Source: Riptortus pedestris
Lineage: Eukaryota; Arthropoda; Insecta; Hemiptera; Alydidae
Length of the DNA: 64,000 bases
Reading direction: 5' to 3'
NCBI GenBank assembly: GCA_019009955.1
Contig: CM032228.1
Span: forward strand, 70,450,501-70,514,500
The notes below the pieces were generated by a model that was not told the origin of the DNA, did no database searches, and saw only the letters and a list, made by a program, of their open reading frames with translations. Both the position numbers and the translations under genes were made by a program. How positions within the stretch are numbered: the stretch's first letter is position 1; every line of letters starts with the position of its first letter. This document shows, piece after piece, positions 43,482 through 56,290 of the stretch.

Positions 43482-43812
43482 TATATATTTGTCTGCCTTC
43501 TAGAGAGAGGAATTTCGAAAATACGAAATATCTCCGTTTCTATAAATTGTATCAAAAACTTGTATATAATCCCTCTTATTGCAAATTAAATTAGCTATAA
43601 ATGTTGGTGTAATTGTTTCTATCAAGAATAACAGAAATATTTGTATTATTTAGTTCACGTAGTTTAGTAAACCCCCACTCCTACTCACGCCATGTGCACA
43701 ATAAGCTATAATATCATGAGCCACTTTATTTCAAGCTTATATACCAAATATTGTTCTCAATAGACGTTTATTTCGCGAGATACATGCAAATTCGTTGTGT
43801 GATGGTGGCACC
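43425..43812 (-). mobile_element. DE fragment
   Basis: TA tract 43433-43478, then TTTGTCTGCCTTCTAGAGAGAGG, AAATATCTCCG, CCCCCACTCCTACTCACG and ATACCAAATATTGTTCTC. The outer end is missing. Confidence 0.8.
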
Positions 43813-44399
43813 AATTAATATTTTAAGTATGCTATTTCACCACGCCACTTGTTAGTGGCTGAAATCAGACCTGGAATATTGAAATGAAATGTGTTTATTT
43901 CCATTAAATGTTATCATAATATAATAGGATATCATTTGTTTTTCTAGAAACAATTTTGTAATATTATGTCAATTAAATTCTATACAAATTATTGGAATTG
44001 CATTTATACTTATATAATCATTATATACAATAAATTAGTTTCAATAACCATCTTAATACAACTCTAAATATGTACAATTCATATTTTTTTACAACTCTAA
44101 ACCATACATTATTTTGTTTTTTGGCATGTATATTTACGAAAGGATAAAAATCTTTATAAATGATGAGAAACCTGTCCCTTATAGAGACAATAATCCTGAT
44201 CACAAGTTATTTTAGACCGATATTTATGACAAATATTTAGTAGTTCGATTTAACTATTGAACCTTTTTTGAAAGCATTCATCTTGTGTAAAGCTTCCATT
44301 TTTTTAACACAATTTTAAAAAGAAGCAAAGTGATTATAGCTTCTAACTCAATTCTTCAATATGATTGAACCAGTCAAGGCGTTTGTCCACAGATAATCA
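43813..44399. other. Unassigned AT-rich sequence
   Basis: No recognisable gene or repeat. Confidence 0.35.
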
Positions 44400-44712
44400 A
44401 GTATGGGTCTAGAGGGGGGACTTGAAAGCTCAAAATATATGCGTTATTATCTGTCGAGTAGACATTTTTACAGAACTAATCTTGTTGAACTATTGATACA
44501 CTACAATTCTCGTTGTATGCATTTTTTTCGTAACTCAAATACTAATCAAGTTATTTGTACTTTCTTGTTTTCAGCTCTATCACACCCATCATGCACTCAT
44601 CGGTTTTTTACACAGAAGTTGAGAAAATGTGGAGAGATGAGCTGACAAGTTTGCTATGCCAGGCCGAAAATCTGCTTAGTTTACGCAGCTCTTGTGCTAC
44701 GGGTTTTTTTAT
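44400..44712 (-). mobile_element. DE fragment, variant subfamily
   Basis: GGTCTAGAGGGGGGACTTG, TATTGATACACTACAATTCTCG and TCATGCACTCATCGG. Ends GAAAATCTGCTTAGTTTACGCAGCTCTTGTG. Confidence 0.65.
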
Positions 44713-46013
44713 TTTCGTCATCTTGTACTACAACAGTATTTCACTGTTAATACTTGAGCCTAGGAGAGTGTAATAAAACATTCCATGATATTCATCTTAA
44801 GGAAATGTGTCATATGCCGCTTCGAATTATGTAACTATTATCAGGAATGGAGAATGCATTTAGATGTGAAAATATAAACTCATTAGTATACAATACATTA
44901 TTAGTTTGATTGAATAGTGTGTTTAACGAATTGACGACTTTAATGCCTTTAATTATGTTGTCGCTATTATTTTTAATTGTCTTAATACTGTTCTCTTTAA
45001 TAAAAATCGATGTAACATTTCATATTCATTTGGTATAACGTTTCATATTTGTACTTCCGACTTCCATTTACCATTTCAAGATTGTTTTACAAGTGAATTA
45101 ATTAATATAAATGAAGCATATTATTCAGAGTTAATTCTAAGCTAATGAATTCCAAATATTTCGAGGGGTATCTATATTAAATTCCACCCCGTCAATGACA
45201 GGAAACTCTACTAGTCATTAATAACACTGGTCAACATGATTTATTCACAATGGCATTCTGTCACAATACTAGTTTAATACACTTTCTCAAAGTAAATATG
45301 TTGTCAACACTTACCAGTCACACAATTCTTATTTTTTTAATATCCACACGCACATACGGTTTTTAAGGATTTGTTAATGGATTGATAACAAATGATTTGT
45401 TATAAAAAGATGTACAGGGACCTTCATTGATAAAAGATAAAAATAAAATAATCATCTTAGATATTTTTTTCTTCATGTTTATACTTTCGACTATTACTCT
45501 CTACAAGTTTTCCAGAACGTCCTATGAATGGGTAAGAATAATGTTACATACTTTTTAGTATTTAGGGAACTGGTATTTAACAGTCAGAGGTAGCATTTTA
45601 TGCCATTTGTTTAAAAAAATGTTTAATTATTGACCTAAAGTAATCAAAGAAATAATATAGACACCTTTCAATTTTTCAGCCGAAACTCGGTCACCTTTTA
45701 AATCATCTGAAGGCCATAAGCATAAAATCGAAATTTTTGTATGCGTGTTCACCCGAATAAGACTCCAACAAATAAGAAGAAAAAACAAAGTTTTTTTTTA
45801 AATTTAAATGAAGCATGCGAACTAAATTTGGTCTTCCAATTTCTGGTTGCCAAATACATTTTGATGATATTAAAAGAAAATTATGGGCCTAAGAATATTT
45901 CTATTTAAGATAGGAAACTGACATAAGTCATTATATTATATTAGCACTAAGTGATCAATACATCACTTAGTTATATTATTACTGAATGGAGAAAAGCTAA
46001 GACAATAGTTTTA

Positions 46014-46016
<3 letters not shown>
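44713..46016. other. Unassigned sequence
   Basis: AT-rich with no coding or repeat signal that I can identify. Confidence 0.4.
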
Positions 46017-46076
<60 letters not shown>

Positions 46077-46091
46077 TATAGATATATATAT
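46017..46091. repeat. (TA)n microsatellite
   Basis: About 57 bases of TA, then GATATAGATATATATATG. No DE blocks are evident at its sides. Confidence 0.85.
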
Positions 46092-46536
46092 GTATACTAT
46101 TCAGTGAGTATGGGAGTATATGTCTGTAAATGATATCTTTGATGAAATATCCCAGCCACCCGTTAAATTCGAAGTACGAAAATTGTTTTATTTATTTGTA
46201 ATTTTTATATATGAAGTTTTTAAACTAGTTAAATCTCAAGGGAGAAAGAGGGGCTTTGTGTAAACGTAATACTGAAAATTAATCTTACCCAATGAGAGAT
46301 ATACAAAAAATGAATAAGGCGTCCTTATAATAGATATCATTGTTGTTCTTACATTACGTCTGTTCTAAACTTACTTTTAATTGTTGTTCAACTTTTGAAA
46401 TACTCAATGTCGCCGAAGTAGCCAAGCTTTATGTAAGAAATAATAGAGCGCCTAAGCCATCGTTTATTACATTTTCTATTCAATGCATAGAAGTAGACGA
46501 AAACAAATATTACTTTTTTGTTCCAAAACCGTAAGT
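46092..46536. other. Unassigned sequence
   Basis: A 64-codon frame at 46340-46534 (NVAEVAKLYVRNNRAPKPSF) is not recognisable; possibly chance. Confidence 0.35.
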
Positions 46537-47412
46537 TTTAGCAGATTTCCCTTAAGGGAAATCAGTTATTGAGGTCGTACTCATGATGCGATTTTCGAAA
46601 AAAATGTCTTCAATGTCCATCGATCCTACCATGGAGAGGACTAAAATCCGTTCAAAATTATTATTAGTTACCAAACTCGATATTTAAACGTTTTATTTTA
46701 AAAGACAGATCATGTTTGTTAATGGCTGAAATCGGACCAGTGGGAGGGGGGTTTAGAGGGGGATTTTATAAAATTTGAAATATCTCCGTTACTATAAGCC
46801 CGATAAAAAAAATGTATAGAATCAATCTTATTGAAAATTAAATATACTATAAACATTATTATTTACATTTACTCTCTATCTTGAATATTAACCGAGATAT
46901 TTGAATTTTTCATTTTTGAGCACTCGGCAAACCCCCATTTTACTCATGTTACTTAAACAATACTCTGTTATATAATAAACCACATTATTCGAGGCTTAAA
47001 TACGATAAATTGTTTTCCAGAGATCTTTATTATACGAGATAAATGCAAATATGTTATGGTGACCCCCCCCCTCTTCTTAAGTTCTTGCCTGACTAAAATT
47101 TGATTGATTGAGATAAAAAATATTCAGATCCATTACAAATTGCAGTACTAGATATAGTAAATAGTTTTCAATAAAATTAATATGTTATATTCTGATATAC
47201 TTCAGTAATTTTTTTTCTTTCCTGTGGGAAGTTGGCACACCTGTTTGTTTACGTTTCAGGTCCTTCCTGACTGAAGGTTTCTTCTTATCGTTTGTATTTA
47301 CCCACTTAATATTCGCGGTGGTGTTGTGTTGCCAGTATGTAGATTTATCTATTCTTAAACATCACGAGGGAAATCTGCTTAGTTTACGCTGCCCTTGCTT
47401 GACGGACTTTTA
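46537..47412 (-). mobile_element. DE long-form copy lacking TA tract
   Basis: AGCAGATTTCCCTTAAGGGAAATCAG to GAGGGAAATCTGCTTAGTTTACGCTGCC, then GACGGAC. The TA tract and GCTCTAGCGGTCG block are deleted (AAAATTATTATTAGTTACC). The long-form outer block is intact. Confidence 0.87.
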
Positions 47413-48267
47413 TTTACAAATGGTTAACACTAAGTCAGAATGCATAGAAAATAATATATTTTTAATTTTGACCTTCCTTAAGAAACCCATTCTTTGGACG
47501 GTCTTACGTAGTCAGCAAAATTCATATACATTTTACACGCTTTCAGAAAATGTATGGATGAAGTTTCATTCGGCCAACTTTAAAATATGATACTTGCTAA
47601 TAGGGTATAATTGAAAAGTTTTTAATATATAATTGTAGTATTATTTATTAACGTCCACTTTTTGCTAATATGGCTAATCGGGATATAATTATAGGAAATT
47701 CAGTAGAAAATTCTCCGGATTGCGCTTCGAAGGGAAGCTTTTCAGAGTTTGGGTTGTTCTTTCAATGAGTCAGATAAAGAATCTAAGTACTAAAATAAAT
47801 AGTTTTAGAATCAAGTAATAATTTATAAGAATGTATTAGGACATGCTTCATTGTCAATATGGTCCTTAGAGCTGGCATGTGGTTTTCTTGTCCAGTTCTA
47901 AATGGGCGTATCCCAGCTGTGAATGGCCTATCATTAATCAACTTAGAGCAACATCTCCGCCAAGGGTATTTAATTTCTTAAAAGGACATTTAAGACAGCG
48001 CCTTTATGATCTCAGAGTTAATTTGGCCCTCTGATGTCATTAGGCACTAAATAGCTTTTCACAAACATCTAAGTAGCTCCGCAATTTGTAAGTAATGAAC
48101 AACAACAAATAATGATTAGAAAAAATAATTGATCATTTTAAGCAATGAAGTTGAATAGTTTGATTTGTTTTTTATGTCCAAAACATATTATGAGGATAAT
48201 ATGTAGGGATTTTCTCTCGTGAAATTTATTGGCTCAAATTATTCTACGCATATATCATTTTCATCAG
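47413..48267. other. Unassigned, with a SINE scrap at 47641-47692
   Basis: TATTTATTAACGTCCACTTTTTGC and GGCTAATCGGGAT are the reverse SINE tail. The rest is unrecognised. Confidence 0.45.
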
Positions 48268-48394
48268 ATTTCCTATAAGGGAAATCAGGTTGTACAACTT
48301 GATCAAATAAGGTATTGAGGTTTTACAACTGTCGCGATCATCGAAATATCCTCAAATGTACATTTACTCAGGACATGACGAATGAGGTCTGTTC

Positions 48395-48435
<41 letters not shown>

Positions 48436-49035
48436 CACACACACACACACTTGTCTGTTGCCGCTTAAGTGGTAGCTAGTTTTGTTTTATCGTTTCTAAA
48501 CTGGATATATAAGCGTTTAATGCTAAACTAATCTTCTTCTTCTTCTTTAATTCTTTAATGGCTGAAATCGGACCTTTTTCACGGGGGGGGGGTCAGAGGG
48601 GAGAATTTCGAAATATCTCCGTTACTAAACGTCGAATTGAAAAATTATATAGAGTCAATATTATTGAAAATTAAATTTACTATAAATATATTAAGATATT
48701 TTAGTTTTCAGCTTTCTGTATATCCCGCACTCCTTCTCATGTTACATAATCTATGACACATCTATTTTATATAATGAACAGCTTTATTTGAAGCTTAAAT
48801 ACCAAATATTGTTTTCGATAGATATTTACTAGATGATGTGTGAGGACGCCATCGTTTAAGACTTAAAGGTCTTCACTCGAAAATGTTTATTTGTTCTACA
48901 CCATACTCGATATTTAATAGTTTCATTCAATACTAATGACCTGAATAGTTAATGGCTGAACTCCGACCCGGAATATGGGGCGCGGGTTAGAGAGAGGATG
49001 GATTTTGAAAATTCAAAATATTTTCTTAATAATAA
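48268..49035 (-). mobile_element. DE copy plus partial second copy
   Basis: CAGATTTCCTATAAGGGAAATCAGG, GACGAATGAGGTCTGTTC, TA tract 48401-48431 followed by (CA)n, then GTCTGTTGCCGC and on to ATACCAAATATTGTTTTCG near 48810. From 48900 part of the same sequence recurs (CTCGATATTTAATAG, TTAATGGCTGAACTCCGACC). Confidence 0.75.
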
Positions 49036-49064
49036 GTAGAAATAGACACTGTGTGTTGTCTGTT

Positions 49065-49290
49065 TCATCCTTTGAGTAATTGTGATGATTCACGTATGTA
49101 ACAATCCATCGCGTTTATTTTGTATACATTATATTTGGTATCTGTTGATTTTAATTCATCTTTTATAAGGCTAAATCCATTTTTTAGATTATTTCCTTTG
49201 TGTAGTAGAACTTCTGATGAGGCGACATATGGACGCGAATTCGGTAGAGAAATAAAAATGATTTTAATAATAATTTGGAGTGTACATTTT
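49065..49290 (-). pseudogene. Penelope-like fragment, third family, start of GIY-YIG
   Basis: Minus frame: KIIFISLPNSRPYVASSEVL, KGNNLKNGFSLIKDELK, then NVYKINAMDCYIRESSQ. This is the linker and first strand of a GIY-YIG domain (VYKI...CYIxES). Related pieces are at 33180-33330 and 61800-62110. The rest of the domain is missing. Confidence 0.6.
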
Positions 49291-49399
49291 TTTTTTATTC
49301 GCCTTCTGCCATAGCCTAGCAGATTATAATGTTTTGAAGAATTGTTCACATTATTCTAATACGGTATTTTGGAATTGTAAACATGATATTTGTCCACTT

Positions 49400-49810
49400 T
49401 GCTAGTCTTAATCGAAACTCCGTGCATCGAAGAAAGTTCGAACGAGCAAGGCCAATATAAAAGTCGGTATTAATGGTATCGCCATGATTGAGCTCAAAGA
49501 CAAACGTTAGACCAGCAGTGAGAAAGGTTAGAGAAAGAAAAAGGGCAGATCTGTTGAGCAATATCACGTGGGTTTTGCAGCAAGACAATGGCTCAGAGAA
49601 CAAAGCTCTCTCTCTCTCTCTTTCTGCTACAGTTCTTGGAGGACAAACACATCGCTGTGCTCTAGGATCCATCGAACTCACAATGCGACTTCTACCTGTT
49701 TGGAAAACTGCCTTAAAGGAACTCTTTTTCAATATGTAGAAGAGGTAAAAGAAAAAATAGTAATAATACGGGTACAGGTCAAATTAAAAAAAAAAGGGCA
49801 TAACCTGTAA
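49400..49810 (+). pseudogene. mariner/Tc1-type transposase C-terminal relic
   Basis: Plus translation, with one frame change, contains WVLQQDNGSENKALSLSL, then FLEDKHIAVL and QCDFYLFGKLP, then LFQYVEEVKEKI. These correspond to the QDN catalytic strand, the helix after it and the D-F-FLFPxLK segment of mariner transposases. A 33-bp piece from its end (GGTACAGGTCAAATTAAAAA) recurs at 51028-51066. Confidence 0.7.
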
Positions 49811-49857
49811 AATATTTTGAATAAAGAAATCTCCGTCGATCTCATCTCCTGCGTTAA

Positions 49858-50345
<488 letters not shown>

Positions 50346-50387
50346 TTTTCCCTTAAGATTGTGTGTGTGTGTATATGTGTGTGTCTT

Positions 50388-50429
<42 letters not shown>

Positions 50430-50460
50430 TGAGAGAGAGAGAGAGAGAGAGAGGAGTGAT
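50346..50460. repeat. (TG)n-(GA)n microsatellite
   Basis: Impure TG repeats 50358-50410, then GA repeats 50411-50451, directly at the DE end. Confidence 0.9.
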
Positions 50461-51092
50461 AGGGGGTAGTGTCAGAAAGAACTTGAAGAACTAATATGTG
50501 TGGGAAGTTTGGAACAGTAAGTAAAGGGAGAGAAGTTTCGCCGAGCAAGGGAGGAACAGAAGTTTCTCCAAGTAAGTGTGCAGAGTGTCCCGAACATGCA
50601 AGAGACTGGCTAATATTGGCCTAATTCACAACGAGAGACAAAAGGCATGGGCTGCCATCTCATACTGTAGGCCTTAACGGTGTGCTTAATAAATTATTCA
50701 GTATCATATATACTCTTATTATATAAAATAGTTATCAACAATATGTAGTTACGAGGTGAGTAAAGCGAAGATTTGTACTTAGTGGCGAAAATACCATATT
50801 TTTAAATTATGAATTATTACTTGAAATTATAATATGCAATCATTTCCGCAACAGATTAGCCATAATGAAAATAATATCTTGAGTTTTTAGGTGTAACTGA
50901 TGAAGACATTTTTCTATACTTTGTCAAATGTACGCTGATATAAAAAAGAAAGTGCATGAGCATCAAAATTTAAAAATAAAAAATGCATGTAATCTAAATT
51001 TTAAATAAAAAAAATTGCCAATCATATACGTAAGGGTACAGGTCAAATTAAAAAAAGGGCATAACCAGAAAAATACGTAGAATAAATAAATA
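50461..51092. other. Unassigned sequence
   Basis: No gene. Contains the 33-bp mariner-tail repeat at 51028-51066. Confidence 0.4.
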
Positions 51093-51727
51093 AAAAGTCC
51101 ATCACGCAGGGGCTGCGTAAACTAAGCAGATTTCCCACGTAAAGTTTTACAATAGAGAAATCTGCCCAATAACAACTGTAGTGTAAGGGATCTCTAAACC
51201 TATTCACGAGGGACGAATAGTTTACGGAAACGGCCACCAGAGCTCTCGGCGGAATGTCCCGAACATAGCCTACTCCTGCCGACCACGCACAGAATACAAA
51301 TACAAATATCTCTGTTAATATTCAAGAAACAGAATAAATGTATAGAACAATATTTAGAGTAAATTTAAGCAATAAGATTGATTCTATACAATTTTTCGAT
51401 TTGATGAATAATAACGGAGATATTTAAAATTTTCAAAAATCCCCTCTTTAAACCCCCCCTCCCACTTGTCCGATTCCAGCCATTAACGAACTTGATCTTC
51501 CTTTTTACATAAAACGATTAATTTCCAAGTTTGGTAACGCTCAAACAAAAATTGCGACCGCTAGAGCGTTAACAGACAAATATATATATATATATGTATG
51601 TAATTTTGAACGGACCTCATTTTCGTCATCTCCTGGGTAGGATCGATGGACATTTGAAGGAATTTTTCGAAACTCGCGTCATGAGTACGACCTCAATAGC
51701 TGATTTCCCTTAAGGGAAATCTGCTAA
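51093..51727 (+). mobile_element. DE family, complete short-form copy
   Basis: AAGTCCATCACGCAGGGGCTGCG to CTTAAGGGAAATCTGCTAAAA, with a very short TA tract (51580-51595) ending in TATGTATGTAATTTTG. Confidence 0.9.
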
Positions 51728-51844
51728 AAACCTAATCTCGAGATTAACCTTGGGGAGAAAAGGAATCAGCTATTCCGACGGAAATTCCATTTCTTCAAAT
51801 ATCCATCGATCCTACCCTGGAGATGACGAAAATGAGGTCCGTTC

Positions 51845-51889
<45 letters not shown>

Positions 51890-51931
51890 TGTTAACAAGT
51901 ATATAAGTAATATATATACAAGTCTGTTAAC

Positions 51932-54042
51932 TTGATATTCATAAAGCATTTGACACAGCATGGCGCTTTTATATCTTAAATCAACTACATCAATGGGGTT
52001 ATAGAGGCAACATGCCCATACTCATCCAGGAATTCCTAAAGGAAAGGTATTTCCAAGTGGCAGTTGGAAATACACTGTCCAAAGAAAGAACAATGAAATC
52101 AGGTGTCCCACAGGGAAGTATTTTGAGTACAAATCTTTTTTTGATTGCAGAGAACGAAATAACGAAATATCTTACCAACAATGTAAAAGGCTTTCTGTTC
52201 GTTGATGACTTTGCCATTATTTGCCGATCGCAAAGCTTGGCATATATCAAAAGACAACTACAAGCTATGACTCTTAGATTAATAGAATGGTCGAAAAAAA
52301 AAAACAGGTTTTTTGTTTTCCCCCGAAAAAACGAAGTGCATAATATTCTCAAGGCGCAGAAGTTTTAATGATTTACCACATCTCTATCTTAAGAACACCC
52401 TAATAGAATATGTCAACCACGCTAAATTCCTAGGTATGTCTCTCGACAGCAAACTGACATGGAATGTACATATAGACAACCTCAAAAAACGCGCATCTGA
52501 AAGGCTTAAAATTCTTAAAGTACTTGCTAACACATCATGGGGAGCAGATAGGAATACCATGCTAACAATATACAAAGCTCTGGTATTGTCTAAATTGGAC
52601 TATGGCAGTTTTGTATACGGCTCAGCAAACTTCAATAAATTATGCAAACTAGATGTAATTCATAATGCTGGGCTACGTTTATCCATAGGAGCCTTCCGCT
52701 CTAGCCCAGCAATAAGCCGGTGCTGAAACCGGAATCCCACCATTGACATTCAGAAGGCAAAAACTGGCAGCTAAATACTTATCCAATCTAGTGACACAGA
52801 GAGGTCACCCGACATTTCAGAGCATATTCCACCCTCTCTACTCACGACTATACGACCGAAACCCCACAACACCAAAACCTATTGGAATTAGGCTGAGTAA
52901 CATAACAGACAAACTATTACAAAACTCAAACAGTCTTGATGAATTCGACCCAACTCCACCTTGGACAATTCAAGAAATATCTATAGATACAGGAATCACC
53001 AAACTCATAAACAAATCGTCCCAAGAGATCAACTATTGGAAAATAAAGGAAGCTTTCATTAATAAAATAGAAAAATATCAACACCCAAAGATAATAACAC
53101 TGATGGTTCGAAAATTACCGAGTCTTCCTCCTGCGCCTACTACGAAGAAAATGCCTGCCAAAAACTCAAACTCAACAAATTAACCAGCATCTATTCCGCC
53201 GAACTATTCGCAATTAAATTCGCTCTATATCACTGGATTTGCAACCACTCAACTCAAGAAAAATTCCTGATTTGCACTGACTCGTTGAGTGCCCTATTGA
53301 GTATCAAAGATGTATTCACAAACAACTCAATAGTAAAAAAAATACAAAATCAAATACAAATGCCCCGAGAGCTAAAAAGGGCCGTCTACTTCATGTGTAT
53401 TCCAAGCCACGTGGGAATAGATGGAAACGAAAAAGCAGATTTAGCAGCCAGAGAAGCCCATCAACTCGACTCCATCACCCCAACAACAATTGCATCTGCA
53501 GAACTCTACCAACCACTCAAAGAAGAAATTAATAAAAACTGGCAACACATGTGGAATGAAACCCAGAACAATAAATTAAAAACTATTAAAACCATCATCT
53601 GTCCATGGAAATATTCGACAAGAGACAACAGAAGAGATGAAGTTGTATTAGGAAGACTCCGAATTGGGCACACACGACTTACGCATGGCTATCTTATGAC
53701 AAAAGATCAACCCCCGATTTGTGAGAAATGTAACACAGAACTGACTATATATCACATATTAATGGAATGCCATAAGTATACAGATTAGAAACAAATGCAA
53801 TATTTCCAATAACATAGATGTGACCCTTGGAGATGACCCGAAAGAACTCGATAAATTGTTTAATTTTGTAAAAAACACGAGTTTATACAGAGAAATTTTA
53901 AGTACAATTGTTTGTATCCTCGTTTATATTGTTTAAATGGCGATATGGATGAGGAGACCAAAATGTGAATTATAAATATTACAGGGCGATGATAACCTGG
54001 TAGTTTTTCGCCCTTAAACCCTATACAACAGCAACAACATTT
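51932..54042 (+). mobile_element. I-like non-LTR retrotransposon, 5'-truncated
   Basis: Begins inside the reverse transcriptase (LDIHKAFDTAWRF) and ends after an untranslated tail at AACAGCAACAACAT, with no long poly-A. It is the best-preserved member of the family also seen at 5700-6308 and 10610-11285. Confidence 0.9.
51936..53788 (+). pseudogene. Reverse transcriptase-RNase H ORF2 with frameshifts
   Basis: Domain order: reverse transcriptase with HKAFDTAW, GVPQGS (52102-52119) and the catalytic FVDD (52198-52209). A thumb/connector follows (TIYKALVLSKLDYGSFVYGS). RNase H has TDGS (53099-53110), the AEL glutamate near 53201, TDS near 53276 and PSHVGIDGNEKADLAAREA. A zinc-knuckle tail has ICEKCN, then YHILMECHKY. 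Family role: target-primed reverse transcription. At least three frameshifts break the ORF, one in an A-run near 52300, others near 52725 and 53090. Residues look otherwise conserved, so decay is recent. RNase H places it in the I/LOA/R1-type group rather than CR1 or L1. Confidence 0.9.
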
Positions 54043-54762
54043 GTCTGTTAACGCTCTAGCGGTCGCAATTTTTGTTTGATCGTTACCAAACTCGGAATTT
54101 AATCGTTTTATGTAAAAAGGAAGATCAAGTTCGTTAATGGCTGAAATCGGACCAGTAGGAGGGGGGGGGCTTAGAGGGGGGATTTTTGAAAATTCAAAAT
54201 ATCTCCGTTATTATGCGTCGGATCGAAAAAGTGTATAGAATAAATCGTATTGGAAATTCAATTTACTATAAATATTGTTCTACACATTTATTCTGTATCT
54301 TGAATATTAACCGAGATATTTGCATTTGTATTCTGCGTGTGGTCGCCAGTAGGCTATGTTCGGACTTTCCGCCGAGAGCTCTGGCGGCCGTTTCCATAAC
54401 TATTCGTCCCTCGTGAATAGGTTTAGAGGTTAGGTTAACTGTTTTTTGGGGCTAGAAACTACTGGGTTATTACGCCCTAAATAATGTTTTAGGTTTAGAG
54501 GTTTCTTACTACTACCGTTGTTATTAGGCAGATTTCTCTATTGTAAAACTTCACGTGGGAAATCTGCTTAGTTTACGCAGCCCCTGCGTGACGGACTTTT
54601 CTTATTTTAAAATGATCCCGAATTAGAAACCTTTGGACGTTTAAGTGCATGATCCTTGTGCAAGCCTTCTCATCTTCTTATATATAAATGAATGTTTGTC
54701 TTTATGTCTTTTATAGAATCGTAAACGGCTGAACCAAATTTTATTAAACTTTGTATGTATAT

Positions 54763-56290
54763 CCCTAGAATGACACACTTCTATAAGTCAACTTAATCTG
54801 ACACTCTGGGGTGTGTTCTACCCCAACTTATAAATTGGTGTAAAATATAAGTGATATAATCTACGATGCTTATTGCATTTGAAAATATTTAATGGTCTAG
54901 GAAACAAAAATAAATCATTTCGAAATGGATTATGTACATATGTATTTCCAAAAATCCAGATATAGTAAAACAATACGAGCCAACTAGCTAAAAAATAAAA
55001 AAAAATTCAATGTTCTTCCTAAATAAAAATATAAATTGTATGGCTCTTAAACACAGAAAAATATGAAGTAAAATAATCATAAAACGTGGTGGAAAAGTCA
55101 TTTTTTGAATTAAACATTAATAAAATACGTAGTGGTGGCCCTGAAGACACCTCTGTCACTCACTACACTGCTGACATATTGCTGCCCTATGTTCTTTGCA
55201 AACAGCTCTCTTACATTACAGACATGTTAATTTCATCTTCCTGTCTTATCCCCTTTCACAAAACGAACACCTTGTTTCTTCAAGAGCGTATGTTTACCCA
55301 AAGGTATTGTCTTCAATGCCTAGGCGCATTGGCCGTCTCTGCCAGGAGCCTCCTCTTTAGGCAGGGCTCCAAAAGTGAGTATCCCAGACCTAAGAGGAAG
55401 TCTTTGCGTTTCATTTTATTGTCCCATTTTACCAGAGTAAACAGTATCATACTGTTCACCCCAGCATGATCCATTATTCCAAAAAAAAAAAAAAACCTGG
55501 AGAGGCCACCTCCTTGTTTTTCTGGTAGTCGAGTATCCCTTACACATTTGGCCAAAAGTATCTGTCCCTCCTTTGTTTAAATTATAGTCATGTATGACTT
55601 GTGGTTTACCAGTTTCTTCATTGATTCCATCATCATGCATAGTTGATTATATCAGCACGATTTTTTATTGGACTTGGGACAGCATGAATGTAAGCATTTA
55701 TCTTTGTCAAATGCAAAAGTTGGTGAGCCAACTTCTCTTGTTGTTTGTTCTTACGTATTGTGCCTACCAATGTTAGCTTATGCTCTGACAACATTTTGTC
55801 AAATAATGACACTGAGGAGAACCAATTGTCAAGTGTCACATTTCTACAGGTTCCATGAATACTTCTGGTTAGCTCCTCTACATAACATGAAGGGATAGAA
55901 GTTCCTTCTGGGCATTCATCCTTCCCATCATATGGCATATGGACCCTTCATCATATAAAAAGTTCTGGAATCGTTTAACATGACAATTTTTATCCCGTAC
56001 TTATCCGGTTTTGAAGAGAAATAAATTCTAAATGGACGACACTCTGGGGTATGAGATACCCTGAACACTTACACTAACGACACTCTGGGGTGTGAGATAC
56101 CCCAAGACTAGTTCAAATTACTAAAAATAGCAAATCAAGACTGACATATGGCAGCTGATAATTTGAATCGATTATGTAATGAATGAATGTTATTTACATA
56201 GCGGGATTTGGCGAAAGACCTACACATGTAGGAATTAATCAATATTTAAAAATACTGGGGTATGTGACACCCCAGTGTGTCGTTCTAGAG
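54763..56290 (-). mobile_element. piggyBac-type element inside the Helitron
   Basis: The left end is CCCTAGAATGACACACTT and the right end, read inward, is CTCTAGAACGACACACTGG. Flanks are ATAT on both sides instead of TTAA. Subterminal CACTCTGGGGTGTG motifs recur at 54795, 56038, 56080 and 56257. Contains a broken transposase on the minus strand. Confidence 0.8.
55110..56030 (-). pseudogene. piggyBac transposase, frameshifted C-terminal half
   Basis: Ordered blocks on the minus strand: KPDKYGIKIVMLND (about 56010); MPYDGKDECPEGTSIPSCYV; a catalytic-region block NVTLDNWFSSVSLFDKML, then LTLVGTIRKNK. Next come DYNLNKGGTDTFGQMC, STTRKTRRWPLQVF and a cysteine-rich end (FCERG, KRAVCKEHRAAICQQC). 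The D of LDNWF and of GGTDT are catalytic-type aspartates of the DDD triad. The N-terminal third is missing. Several frameshifts and stops show that it is dead. Confidence 0.85.

Larger units (their letters stand above)
51735..54602 (-). mobile_element. DE copy split by a non-LTR insertion
   Basis: The left part 51735-51895 (ATCCATCGATCCTACCCTGG, AATGAGGTCCGTTC, TA tract 51850-51886, TGTCTGTTAAC) resumes at about 54042. The right part starts TTGTCTGTTAACGCTCTAGCGG and continues to ACGTGGGAAATCTGCTTAG, then GCAGCCCCTGCGTGACGG. TGTCTGTTAAC on both sides is the probable target duplication. Confidence 0.87.

Noticed and set aside
49346..49732. 128-codon minus ORF
   Set aside because: It is antisense to the mariner C-terminal motifs on the plus strand.
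55086..55469. 127-codon plus-strand ORF
   Set aside because: It is antisense to the piggyBac transposase relic.
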